DNA from: Eubacterium sp.
GTDB taxonomy: Bacteria > Bacillota > Clostridia > Oscillospirales > Acutalibacteraceae
Length of the DNA: 24,727 bases
Direction: 5' to 3'
Assembly (NCBI GenBank): GCA_029059925.1
Contig: JAIDVA010000056.1
Coordinates: forward strand, 1 to 24,727
This document shows positions 13,765 through 21,781 of the stretch, piece by piece. A program made the position numbers and the translations under genes. Below the pieces are notes generated by a model, which was not told the origin of the DNA, searched no databases, and worked only from the letters and a program-made list of their open reading frames with translations. Each line of letters opens with the position of its first letter. The stretch's first letter is position 1.

Positions 13765-16159
13765 ATACTCAACTTTGAAAAAAATACTCTGCATTTTAAT
13801 ATGCTTTGCAACCTTTCTCGGCGCAACCGGTCTGGCAAGTGTTGTGCTGATGTCGCTTGATTACTGCCAGGATGAAATGCCTGCCGATTTTACAGACTCG
13901 GCTAAATTCAAATATCTGTTTGCAGGCAGCATATCATACGAAGTAAGTTCTGCTATGAACCAAAAAGTACAGGACGAATTAAGAGCAGAGCTTGAGGAGC
14001 ACCGTGAAACGGCGGTAGATGATATTTATAATCAGTTTGCAGCTATTGAACGTGATGAGGAATATGAATATGATTATGATTATCACACACATCTTGAAAC
14101 CAACGTTAATACCTCCGTTACAAATTTTACTTTTGAATTTTGTTCGGATTATGTATATAACTATACGGATTGGAGAGCCTTTGACGAAGAGAGAATAAAA
14201 GAAATCATCAATGACAATTATGATAGTTTTATCAGCGATACATTAGACAATTATTACAGCCATTCCGGTTATTATTATAGCAATAGTGTTTATCGCTATG
14301 CTCAGCTTGACGGCTACAACTCAACCAATATGGCAGAGCCGAACGAAAGCACAATTGCAGGCTATGATTACTACTATATCTACAAAAACGGCGAGGTTAC
14401 CTCAAAAGGCATAAGCGATAACACCGTATCCTATGTTACTGAATGTATTGAAGATTATTCATTACTCGATTACGGCGAAAGCTTTTCACCTGAGAATGCA
14501 ACAATATGCGCCGGCTTTAGCCTGCCGCTTGAAAAAATTGAAAATCCGACTCCACTTGAATTTTTTGAAAGCTACAGCGAAATGCAGGCAATAAAGGACT
14601 TTCACCCCATAGCAGTAAAGGCATATAATCATTTTGTTTCGTACTGCGTATGGGCAGTAATCCTGCTGATTATCTCCTTCATGCTTGCATTCAGATATCT
14701 GCCTGTTGCAGGCAAGCGGGATAAAAATACACCGGCAAAATTAGCATTTATTGACTATATACCGTTTGAAATTCATCTGGCAATATCAATCGCTCTCGGT
14801 GCAGGTGCAACCGCAATTTTAGTTGGCTTGATTGATAATTATTACTATTCATTTGATGTCGGCAACCCGTTATTGACATTAATTCTTGTTTATGCCGCAG
14901 TAATATGGATGCTGTTATTTGAATTCTGCGCATCTGTTGCAAGATATGCAAAGTCCGATAAGAAATTCTACAAAAACTTCTTTGTATATCAGCTTGTAAG
15001 ATTCATCATTTTCATTGCAAAAAAGCTGATAAAGCTTGATATTAAAATCATCAAAGCAATCGGCAGGGGCATAAAAAAATCAAATAACAGAATTAAAAAA
15101 GCATTTGATATTTTAACCTATGCCCCTAAGGAGTTTGCAAAAAATGTTGTTAAAATCGCAATACTCTATGTGCTTGCAAATCTGATTGCAGCTGTTATTA
15201 TTTTTGCATTTTACGCTTCTTCATTCTCCTACGGTTATATTGAAGGATTCCCACTCCTGATTGCATTGCTGTTGACAGGTGCAGATTTTGCTGTTAATAT
15301 TCGTCTGTTCATCAAATTCCTCAGATACATCAAACAGCTTGATATGATTATCACTGCTGCAGCTAACCACGAGGATATTGCAATGGATATCACCACGCTG
15401 CCAAAGTCGCTGCGAACACTTGCAGAGAGTATGCGATACACAAACGCAGAGCTGCAGAACGCAGTTGCAAAGGCAGTCAAGGATGAAAGGCTCAGAACAG
15501 AGCTTATCACCAATGTTTCACACGATCTGAAAACACCGCTCACCTCTATCATCACCTATGTTGACCTGCTTTCAAAATGTGATATTCAGGATGAAAAGGC
15601 ACAGGAATATATCAAGGTACTTGGCAGCAGAGGCGACAAGCTGAAGAGACTCATTGATGATTTGATTGAGGCATCAAAGGTAACCTCAGGCAACATAACC
15701 GTTAACCTTACAAATCTTAATCTGTATGAGCTTTGCCTGCAGGCAACGGTTGACACACAGAGTGATTTTGAAAAAGCAGGACTTGAGCTGATTGTTAAGG
15801 AAAACAGCGACGCGCCGACCATTTTTGCCGACGGACCGAAATCCTTCAGAATCATTGAAAATCTGCTTTCAAACGCAAGAAAATACAGCGCAAGAGCATC
15901 ACGTGTTTATGTGAATGTTTATAAAGAAAACGGTATGGGTGTGTTTGAAATCAAGAATGTTTCGGCTCAGCCGCTTGACATTTCACCTAACGAACTGACA
16001 GAACGTTTTGTACGCGGCGACAAGTCACGTAATCAGGAGGGCAACGGCTTAGGACTTTCCATTGCCAAGGAGCTTTGCAAGGTGCAAAACGGCGACCTTG
16101 AAATCATAATCGACGGCGATTTGTTCAAGGCAAAAGCAAAATTGCCGCTTGCAAAATAA
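13733..16159 (+). CDS. Multi-pass membrane sensor histidine kinase
   Basis: The 808-aa protein begins with one membrane segment (about 16-40), followed by a ~260-residue, Tyr/Asp-rich extracytoplasmic region with no family I recognise. Five more membrane segments lie at about 303-324, 346-367, 379-402, 470-493 and 504-526. The kinase core follows: HisKA with phospho-acceptor H597 in NVSHDLKTPLTS, then an HATPase_c domain with the N box ENLLSNARKYS and the G box NGLGLSIAKEL. The ATG at 13733 has AAGGTGGTG before it and overlaps the response regulator, its obvious partner. The large outer domain plus a membrane-embedded block suggests detection of an envelope signal. The signal is unknown. Confidence 0.93.
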   Translation: MALDTNVNEFKYSTLKKILCILICFATFLGATGLASVVLMSLDYCQDEMPADFTDSAKFKYLFAGSISYEVSSAMNQKVQDELRAELEEHRETAVDDIYNQFAAIERDEEYEYDYDYHTHLETNVNTSVTNFTFEFCSDYVYNYTDWRAFDEERIKEIINDNYDSFISDTLDNYYSHSGYYYSNSVYRYAQLDGYNSTNMAEPNESTIAGYDYYYIYKNGEVTSKGISDNTVSYVTECIEDYSLLDYGESFSPENATICAGFSLPLEKIENPTPLEFFESYSEMQAIKDFHPIAVKAYNHFVSYCVWAVILLIISFMLAFRYLPVAGKRDKNTPAKLAFIDYIPFEIHLAISIALGAGATAILVGLIDNYYYSFDVGNPLLTLILVYAAVIWMLLFEFCASVARYAKSDKKFYKNFFVYQLVRFIIFIAKKLIKLDIKIIKAIGRGIKKSNNRIKKAFDILTYAPKEFAKNVVKIAILYVLANLIAAVIIFAFYASSFSYGYIEGFPLLIALLLTGADFAVNIRLFIKFLRYIKQLDMIITAAANHEDIAMDITTLPKSLRTLAESMRYTNAELQNAVAKAVKDERLRTELITNVSHDLKTPLTSIITYVDLLSKCDIQDEKAQEYIKVLGSRGDKLKRLIDDLIEASKVTSGNITVNLTNLNLYELCLQATVDTQSDFEKAGLELIVKENSDAPTIFADGPKSFRIIENLLSNARKYSARASRVYVNVYKENGMGVFEIKNVSAQPLDISPNELTERFVRGDKSRNQEGNGLGLSIAKELCKVQNGDLEIIIDGDLFKAKAKLPLAK

Positions 16160-16178
16160 TATCTAACGACCACAAATT

Positions 16179-16204
16179 AAGGCGGGAGCATATGCTCCCG
16201 CCTT
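16179..16204. terminator. Perfect-palindrome terminator after the two-component operon
   Basis: A 26-bp perfect palindrome with 13-bp arms, AAGGCGGGAGCAT and its complement, is followed by a T-containing tail. It separates the kinase from the convergent barstar-like genes. Confidence 0.75.
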
Positions 16205-16231
16205 GTTTGATATGATTTTTTAAATTTGACT

Positions 16232-16642
16232 TTATGAATTTGAGACTAAATAGATATTGAAATCTTTGCGTTTGCCTTCAACAACTACTCTTTCAACCTC
16301 CTCATCCCAGAATGGTAATAGATATTTTTCGTAATGGTTTACTATTCTTTTTTTCACTTGAAAATTATTTGACAAAAATTCATCATAATTTTTTATAATA
16401 AATACATATTTATCATTAGGCAATTCATCCATTTCTGTCATAAAATCATCTTCAGAATAATAATCCTTTTTCCAACCTTCGGGAAGTTCACTAAAGCCGA
16501 ACACCTCCCACAACTTGTCAAAATATTGTTCATAGGTATTTATTCCCGCACCATCCATAACCATATATTTAACATCATTGTGCCTGTATAATATTTTTTC
16601 TTTCTCAAACTCTTCTTTTGTCATTCTATATAATTTATTCAT
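16232..16642 (-). CDS. Barstar-family ribonuclease inhibitor, paralog A (distal)
   Basis: The 136-aa protein resembles barstar, the small inhibitor of barnase-type ribonucleases. The pattern VKYMVMDGAGINTYEQYFDKLWEVFGF matches barstar's first strand, GxxI turn and helix, followed by an acidic helix region (YYSEDDFMTEMDEL, 61-74) where barstar carries its key Asp residues, and a strand YVFIIKN. The family has an extra C-terminal strand pair here (VERVVVEGKRKDFNIYLV). It is ~75% identical to paralog B with no gaps. GAGGAAAA precedes the ATG, 44 nt after paralog B. Membership rests on pattern recognition; I could not align it by search. Expected to act in the cytoplasm by plugging the ribonuclease active site. 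Confidence 0.75.
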   Translation of the reverse strand: MNKLYRMTKEEFEKEKILYRHNDVKYMVMDGAGINTYEQYFDKLWEVFGFSELPEGWKKDYYSEDDFMTEMDELPNDKYVFIIKNYDEFLSNNFQVKKRIVNHYEKYLLPFWDEEVERVVVEGKRKDFNIYLVSNS

Positions 16643-16686
16643 AACTTTTCCTCAGAAAATTCTTTATAAAAATTGTACAATTCGAA

Positions 16687-17097
16687 TTATGAATTTGAGA
16701 CTAAATAGATATTGAAATCTTTGCGTTTGCCTTCAACGACCACCCTTTCAACCTCTTCATCCCAGAATGGAAGCAAATAGTTTTCATATCTATTTTCAAT
16801 TTTTAGTCTCTCTGTAATATTGTTCACCATAAATTTGTCAAAATTTTTGATGACAAAAATATATTTTTCAGCAGGTAAAAAATCATCATCTGTCATAAAA
16901 TCATATTCCGTATGATTATCTTTCTTCCAACCTTCAGGTATTTTTCCAAAATCAAATACTTCCCATAACCTGTCAAAATATTGTTCATAGGTGTTTATTC
17001 CCGCACCATTCATAACAACATATTTAACATCATTATATTGGTATAATATTTTTTCTTTCTCAAACTCTTCTTTTGTCATTCTGTATAATGTATTCAT
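16687..17097 (-). CDS. Barstar-family ribonuclease inhibitor, paralog B (adjacent to toxin)
   Basis: This 136-aa paralog starts 11 nt after the toxin stop, with its GGAG site directly next to that stop, which suggests coupled translation and makes it the likely cognate inhibitor. About 34 of 136 residues differ from paralog A. Differences cluster at residues 49-104, including the putative toxin-binding helix (NHTEYDFMTDDDFL), while the last 30 residues are identical in both. D66 and D72 are shared and are candidates for the acidic contacts that barstar makes with barnase. Confidence 0.78.
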   Translation of the reverse strand: MNTLYRMTKEEFEKEKILYQYNDVKYVVMNGAGINTYEQYFDRLWEVFDFGKIPEGWKKDNHTEYDFMTDDDFLPAEKYIFVIKNFDKFMVNNITERLKIENRYENYLLPFWDEEVERVVVEGKRKDFNIYLVSNS

Positions 17098-17108
17098 AAC
17101 AATCTCCT

Positions 17109-18200
17109 TTATATGATTTCAGTAAATGTTTCATAGTGGTCATCAGAGTAATATGTTCTCCTGTCATTTCCGCGAACAAATCTTTCCCTATCTCTTGGTT
17201 TACCGGGAATTTTGCTGTTTACATCAAATTCTCGGTAAGCAATTTTATTGCCGTTTGAATCCCTTTCTGGTAATTTAGAGGGTTCATTTTCATATGTTCC
17301 GCCACCTTTTGTTTTAGGATTCTGGTCATTTCTCGCACCCTTCCAGCCGCATTTTTCATATTTTCGGTATGAATCCTTAACATTACTCGGAAAATCCTCA
17401 GCATTCATCTTAGGTATTGAATCATTTGGACTGGGATTACCGGAGCTCTCACCCGAAGCAGAGCCGCCGCCTTTATACAACGGTATAAGCCTAGATATGG
17501 AGGTCTTTTTTACAATGAAGGACTTGCTTAAATTGTTGGTTTCTCCATAACCGACCTCAATTATATCACCCTTCATTTCATCAAAGGGCTTGCCGTAGCA
17601 GATAACCTTGCTTGGCTTAATTCTGCTTAACATTTCATTATAACCAAGCATAAAGTGTGATTTTTCTTTTTTAACACCTATTGTTGAGACAGCAACTATG
17701 CTGCCTTTTTCTATTGCGTCAAAGCAGAAATTGAAGCTGGTTAAATCGCCCCAACGTACGGTTGGTATAACATTAAGACCCTGTGCCTGCAGATAGGCAC
17801 CGACCCATCTGTTTTTGAATGTACTGAACAGCTGCAAAGCAATAGGCATTTCCACAAACATACTGAAATCGGGTGTAAGCACAGCCTTATATTGCCTGAG
17901 CGTTTCTAATTTCTTTTCGGGATTGTTGTATATGCTTTCAAATCTGTAGTCGTCAAGAAAGAAATGTACAATTTTTTCGTAATCATCACTTTGATTAACT
18001 TTATCATAACCTATAAGCTTTACATTCTCAAGACTTATTTCCTGTTTTTTCACAAGCGGCAATTTGAACATACCAACACGCTTAAATTGATTTCGCAGGA
18101 ACATAGGATCGTTCCTGTATTCATAACTTGTTATGCTATCATCTCCTGTTTTTAATATTATCCCGATGGGGATAAGCTCACAGATTAGAGACGGAAGCAT
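17109..18200 (-). CDS. DUF4417 domain fused to a barnase-like guanyl-specific ribonuclease toxin
   Basis: The open frame is 363 codons. Residues about 33-220 match the DUF4417 family (RNQF, VHFFLDDYRFE, VLTPDFSMF, NRWVGAYLQAQGLNVIPTVRW, ICYGKPFDEM), whose function is unknown. A Gly/Ser/Pro linker follows (243-263), then a ~95-residue barnase/RNase-Sa-type domain. Residues matching the barnase catalytic set are E324 in YREFDVN, R336 and R340 in PRDRERF, and H355 in DDHYETFTEI, so it should be active on RNA. No signal peptide, membrane segment or known delivery domain is seen. The start is uncertain: the ATG at 18200 has no ribosome site and lies 5 nt after a TTGACA; AGGAGAT points to an ATA codon at 18134; the next ATG is 18104 with AGGA. 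Two barstar-like genes follow immediately. Confidence 0.8.
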   Translation of the reverse strand: MLPSLICELIPIGIILKTGDDSITSYEYRNDPMFLRNQFKRVGMFKLPLVKKQEISLENVKLIGYDKVNQSDDYEKIVHFFLDDYRFESIYNNPEKKLETLRQYKAVLTPDFSMFVEMPIALQLFSTFKNRWVGAYLQAQGLNVIPTVRWGDLTSFNFCFDAIEKGSIVAVSTIGVKKEKSHFMLGYNEMLSRIKPSKVICYGKPFDEMKGDIIEVGYGETNNLSKSFIVKKTSISRLIPLYKGGGSASGESSGNPSPNDSIPKMNAEDFPSNVKDSYRKYEKCGWKGARNDQNPKTKGGGTYENEPSKLPERDSNGNKIAYREFDVNSKIPGKPRDRERFVRGNDRRTYYSDDHYETFTEII

Positions 18201-18210
18201 ATTTTGTCAA
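18182..18210 (-). promoter_or_regulatory. Candidate promoter of the toxin-immunity operon
   Basis: On the minus strand TTGACA (18210-18205) is followed by TCTAAT at 15 bp (18189-18184) or TAATCT at 17 bp (18187-18182). Both are imperfect. If used, transcription would start inside the longest reading frame and favour an internal translation start. Confidence 0.35.
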
Positions 18211-18288
18211 GCATTTGGGCTTATTTGGCACATAATTTAATAAAATATAGTATCAAAGGACTATATTGACAGCTGTAGACAAACAGCA

Positions 18289-18320
18289 AAAATCGAGGGT
18301 GAAAATTCACTCTCGATTTT
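18289..18320 (+). terminator. Strong hairpin with T-run in the divergent gap
   Basis: A 9-bp perfect stem (18289-18297 with 18312-18320) continues inward for several more pairs, and a GCTTTTTTT tract follows on the plus strand. No plus-strand gene precedes it, so it must end a short transcript or act as a leader attenuator of the glycosyltransferase operon. The rest of the ~307-bp gap (18201-18507) holds the candidate promoters and the 24-bp box listed separately, and no gene. Confidence 0.7.
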
Positions 18321-18358
18321 GCTTTTTTTCATTATTTTTTTAAGACTCAGATCATTAT

Positions 18359-18382
18359 TTACCACATCTTAACTTTTTCTTT
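18359..18382 (+). promoter_or_regulatory. Putative response-regulator box upstream of the glycosyltransferase operon
   Basis: This segment matches 12952-12975 at 23 of 24 positions, keeping the 11-bp-spaced CTT half-sites. A TTTAAT (18406-18411) lies about as far beyond it as in the two-component promoter, but without a -35, as would fit an activated promoter. Confidence 0.5.
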
Positions 18383-18507
18383 CCCCCATTTTATTTTTCA
18401 TATTGTTTAATATAGATACAGAATAAATCATTACGAAAATGTAAGATAATTTTCACCCAAAAGTAAGATAGAAAATATAAAATACAGACAAAAGAAAGGT
18501 GATAAAT

Positions 18508-19347
18508 ATGATGAATTTATTAGTAACACTTGACAGCGGATACGTTTATCCACTTTGTTGTATGCTGCGTTCACTTGTTGAAAGCAACCCGAATGAATGC
18601 ATAAATTTATATGTAGCACATTCATCACTGACTGAGCATAATTTCAGACAAATCGCAAACGCACTTGGTAACTCTGACACCGAGATATACCCTATAAGAC
18701 TTGATGACAGGCTGTTTGAGAATGCGCCGACAAAAAGCAGAATCACAAAAGAGACATACTACCGTATTTTTGCTCCCCTTTATCTGCCGAAGTCTGTGGA
18801 CAAAATACTTTACATTGATCCCGACACCATCATTCTGAATTCTTTGCACTTCTTCTATTCCACAGACTTCGGTGATAATCTGATTATAGGTGCAAAGCAT
18901 TTTGACGGCTTTGTTGACAGCTGGAATAAATTCAGGCGGGGCATACACCGCTCAGACCATTACATAAACGCAGGTGTAATGCTGATGAACATTGAAAAAA
19001 TGCGTGAATGTGTTACTGAAAAGCTAATATTTGACTGTGTAAATAAAAATCAATACCGCCTTTTCCTCGCCGACCAGGATGTAATCAACATTCTTTTTGA
19101 CGGCAGAATCGGCACGATGTCAGAATATATGATTAATCTTGACGAACGCTGCTTTAAAAGGCTTGCAAACCATATAACTGTCGACGACGCACTTGCACAT
19201 GTTGAGCAAAATACAATGATTGTACACTACAACGGCAAGGAAAAGCCGTGGAACAACGAATACAGCGGCTATCTTAAGGGATTTTTTGATATTTATGCGA
19301 AGCCTGCATTAAAAAAAGAAATCAGGTGTGTATATGCAGGTGCTTAA
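18508..19347 (+). CDS. Glycosyltransferase family 8 (LPS/general stress-type)
   Basis: The 279-aa cytosolic enzyme is a GT-A fold transferase of family 8. It shows the N-terminal NLLVTLDSGYVYPLCCMLRSL start, the ETYYRIFAPLYLP segment, the metal-binding DxD as YIDPDTIIL, the NAGVMLMNIEKMR motif, the LADQDVIN acceptor-site motif and a C-terminal HYNGKEKPW motif. It probably transfers a hexose from a nucleotide sugar to a surface glycan or lipid; donor and acceptor are unknown. AAAGGTG favours the ATG at 18508 over the GTG at 18499, which lies inside that site. It overlaps the following membrane-protein gene by 14 nt, so the two are coupled. Confidence 0.9.
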   Translation: MMNLLVTLDSGYVYPLCCMLRSLVESNPNECINLYVAHSSLTEHNFRQIANALGNSDTEIYPIRLDDRLFENAPTKSRITKETYYRIFAPLYLPKSVDKILYIDPDTIILNSLHFFYSTDFGDNLIIGAKHFDGFVDSWNKFRRGIHRSDHYINAGVMLMNIEKMRECVTEKLIFDCVNKNQYRLFLADQDVINILFDGRIGTMSEYMINLDERCFKRLANHITVDDALAHVEQNTMIVHYNGKEKPWNNEYSGYLKGFFDIYAKPALKKEIRCVYAGA

Positions 19348-20038
19348 AAAATATTTCAAAAGGCCGCCTAAAGAGACCCTGATTGCTTACGGTATCAGTA
19401 TAGGTATTCTGCTTGCCGTATTCCTTGCCGTTTATCTGATATTCGGCAGAAGCATGACCGAATTCATAACGGATACCGAAAGCTTTAAGCAATGGCTTGA
19501 CACATACAAGGGCTTAAGCGGTGCAATATTTGTATTTATCCGTGCTTTTCAGACAGTTATAAAAATTATTCCTGCTGAGCCGCTTGAAATTGCAGCCGGT
19601 TATGCCTTTGGCACATGGGGCGGACTTACCCTGTGCTCACTCGGTACATTCTTAGGCTCGCTTGTTATCGTTGTTCTGGCAAGAAGCCTTGGCAGTAAGT
19701 TTATATCCGCATTTATAAATGAAGAACAGTTAAAAAGTCTGAATGTTATAAGTAATAAGAAAAATCAACGGCTCTTTCTGTTTATATTCTACCTTATACC
19801 GGCAACACCCAAGGACCTGCTGACCTATGCAGCAGGCTCGCTGAAAATGAATATGGCAGAATTTTTTATCATAACAACGATTGCCAGAATACCATCAATC
19901 GTAACATCAACCATCTGCGGCTCACAGCTTGAGCAGAATAATATAAAAACAGCCGCAGCAGTATTCATAGCAACTGCACTTATATCGGCAGTGTGTGCAT
20001 TCATCTATAACAAGCATAAAAAGAAGGACAGTCATTGA
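19334..20038 (+). CDS. TVP38/TMEM64 (VTT-domain) family membrane protein
   Basis: The 234-aa integral membrane protein has an N-terminal membrane segment (about 18-39) and a VTT/DedA-like core. That core includes the re-entrant motif PAEPLEIAAGYAFGTWGG and the second half FIFYLIPATPKDLLTYAAGS, followed by two C-terminal membrane segments. DedA/VTT proteins have been linked to lipid scrambling and envelope maintenance, including undecaprenyl-phosphate recycling in the DedA branch. Pairing with a GT8 enzyme fits a role in envelope glycan or glycolipid synthesis. The ATG at 19334 follows AGGTGTG; a GTG at 19328 is an alternative. Confidence 0.88.
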   Translation: MQVLKKYFKRPPKETLIAYGISIGILLAVFLAVYLIFGRSMTEFITDTESFKQWLDTYKGLSGAIFVFIRAFQTVIKIIPAEPLEIAAGYAFGTWGGLTLCSLGTFLGSLVIVVLARSLGSKFISAFINEEQLKSLNVISNKKNQRLFLFIFYLIPATPKDLLTYAAGSLKMNMAEFFIITTIARIPSIVTSTICGSQLEQNNIKTAAAVFIATALISAVCAFIYNKHKKKDSH

Positions 20039-20052
20039 CCGTCCTTCTTTTT
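20018..20052. terminator. Bidirectional terminator between convergent genes
   Basis: A 12-bp stem (20018-20029 with 20041-20052) with an 11-nt loop overlaps the last codons of the VTT gene and ends in a T-run, just before the 3' end of the minus-strand gene at 20061. Confidence 0.8.
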
Positions 20053-20060
20053 ATTGTGCA

Positions 20061-21656
20061 TCATTCTGCAACATAGTTTTTATTCAGCGTCTCAATCACT
20101 CTTACCGTATCATTAATTACGGTATTGAATTTCTCACTGCTATCACCCGATACATATGTCAGAGTATATACATTTGTATCATATGAATCCTCGTCATCAA
20201 GGAACATAGGCACTTCGTATGCGTTTGACTCGAATGATGAACGATAGGTATATTCATTATTAAGATAATACTGCTTATAGCCGTATTCCGACTCCGTTCT
20301 TGCACTGAAGATGGATTCAAAATGTTCTCCGCCATCCATTCTGTAAATCCTTGATGAGGCAGTGTAATTATACTCATTCTTATATGCATAGGAATTGATG
20401 CAGATATCAACACCATTATTTGTTTTTTTCAGCATTACAAAGTTGGTGTCATTATCCTCCATAAGATTTGAAATGGAATCCTTGCTGAAAATCTTTTTGG
20501 CAACTGTACCATTCCAATTATAAACCTCCATACAGTATGTCGGCTCTTCAATAATTATATGCTGACCGGAATAATAGTTTGTGGCACTCTTTTTTACCTG
20601 CTTTCTGTAAACGATAAGCAGCTCTTCATTCCCGTCATTATTAAAATCAACAAGTCTTACAAGTGCAACACCATCGATAAACGCTTTACCATTTTCGGTT
20701 ACAACTTTTGCTTTGCCGAATTTTTCATTACGCCCCTCAACAACCTGATAATAAGCATCTGCCTTAAGCTGTGAAGCAGTTTTCTGATTTTCAATTTTGG
20801 CAACAGACACATTTGCAAAGCTGTCAATATTCTCCGTAACAATATCGATAATATGCTCTGCTCTTGTATCTCTTATAACAGACAGCTTGATTGTTTCAAA
20901 ATCCTGTGCATTTATTTTGCCTTTAACGGAATAAATATCATTTTTATAATCATAATCACATTCGGAATGTTTTTCAAAGGAATCACCTTTGAGTGCATAA
21001 AGAATGATTTTTTCAGGCTCTTTTTTCTCTGACTTACAGATATAATATTTGTTGTTTTTATGATAAAGACCAATCCAGCTGCCGTCCTTATCATCCTCGG
21101 TTGAATTCGCCTCCTGACTGTACACCTTGGCAAATTCCTTTTTAACGTAGCTCCACACCTCAAGTGTATAAATGTTTTTATTATTGTAAACAAGCATCAG
21201 CTCATCACTGCCGTCATTGTCAAAATCCATTTGCCTTGCATAGCAGAGTCCCGTGAGCCTTGCCATATTATCACCATAGGTATCGCTGTCCATATTGTCC
21301 CATTTAATTGAGCCATATTCGGTCATATAATCCATGCAAACCTTACCTGCATCGGTATAGAATTTATCAATTTTTTTATTCTGAGAGCTGACAGTGTGGC
21401 TGAACACTAAAACAAAAACGATAATAAAAACAATAAAAACGCCAAAGGCAGCCAGCTTGAGCACGGCATGCTGAAGATAAGACAATTCAATAATGTCACG
21501 CAAATTATCTAAGGTTTCACCGTGAACAATACGATTAAAAAATGCTTTAACATTCTGAAAAGCATCATAAAAATCAATTTTAGGTACATTAAACTTTTTA
21601 TTTGACCCTGTTACAATCTCTTCAGGCTCATCATCGAAATAATTGTACTTTCTCAC
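20061..21656 (-). CDS. Single-pass membrane protein with FG-GAP/EF-loop-like repeats, function unknown
   Basis: The 531-aa protein has a ~65-residue cytoplasmic N-terminus, one membrane segment (about 67-88) and a large outer region. The outer part contains two similar units built on calcium-loop motifs followed by a hydrophobic strand and aromatic patch: DFDNDGSDELMLVY (144-157) and DFNNDGNEELLIVY (337-350). These resemble FG-GAP/VCBS-type blades and suggest a beta-propeller-like surface domain binding calcium. It starts with GTG at 21656 after GAGGTGA. It stands alone, with its own promoter and convergent terminator. No enzymatic motif is seen. Confidence 0.75.
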   Translation of the reverse strand: MRKYNYFDDEPEEIVTGSNKKFNVPKIDFYDAFQNVKAFFNRIVHGETLDNLRDIIELSYLQHAVLKLAAFGVFIVFIIVFVLVFSHTVSSQNKKIDKFYTDAGKVCMDYMTEYGSIKWDNMDSDTYGDNMARLTGLCYARQMDFDNDGSDELMLVYNNKNIYTLEVWSYVKKEFAKVYSQEANSTEDDKDGSWIGLYHKNNKYYICKSEKKEPEKIILYALKGDSFEKHSECDYDYKNDIYSVKGKINAQDFETIKLSVIRDTRAEHIIDIVTENIDSFANVSVAKIENQKTASQLKADAYYQVVEGRNEKFGKAKVVTENGKAFIDGVALVRLVDFNNDGNEELLIVYRKQVKKSATNYYSGQHIIIEEPTYCMEVYNWNGTVAKKIFSKDSISNLMEDNDTNFVMLKKTNNGVDICINSYAYKNEYNYTASSRIYRMDGGEHFESIFSARTESEYGYKQYYLNNEYTYRSSFESNAYEVPMFLDDEDSYDTNVYTLTYVSGDSSEKFNTVINDTVRVIETLNKNYVAE

Positions 21657-21691
21657 AGCTTCACCTCAATTCATACAGCATATACATTGAC

Positions 21692-21720
21692 ATTTTACCA
21701 TAAATTAACAAAGATATCAA
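21692..21720 (-). promoter_or_regulatory. Promoter of the membrane protein gene at 20061-21656
   Basis: On the minus strand TTGATA (21720-21715) is followed after 17 bp by TAAAAT (21697-21692), preceded by TGG as an extended -10. The leader is about 30 nt. Confidence 0.7.
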
Positions 21721-21781
21721 CTATAATTATAATATGAATATTAATTACAAATAATAATAGAAAAAAGTTTAAAACAAAAAT

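Noticed and set aside
16179..16204. Fourth member of the REP-like family
   Set aside because: It is a GC palindrome of similar size but lacks the TAGGGG opening, and its position after the kinase gene is explained by termination.
20559..20774. Plus-strand hydrophobic frame opposite the FG-GAP-like gene
   Set aside because: It is antisense to a convincing gene with a promoter and start site; no independent evidence.
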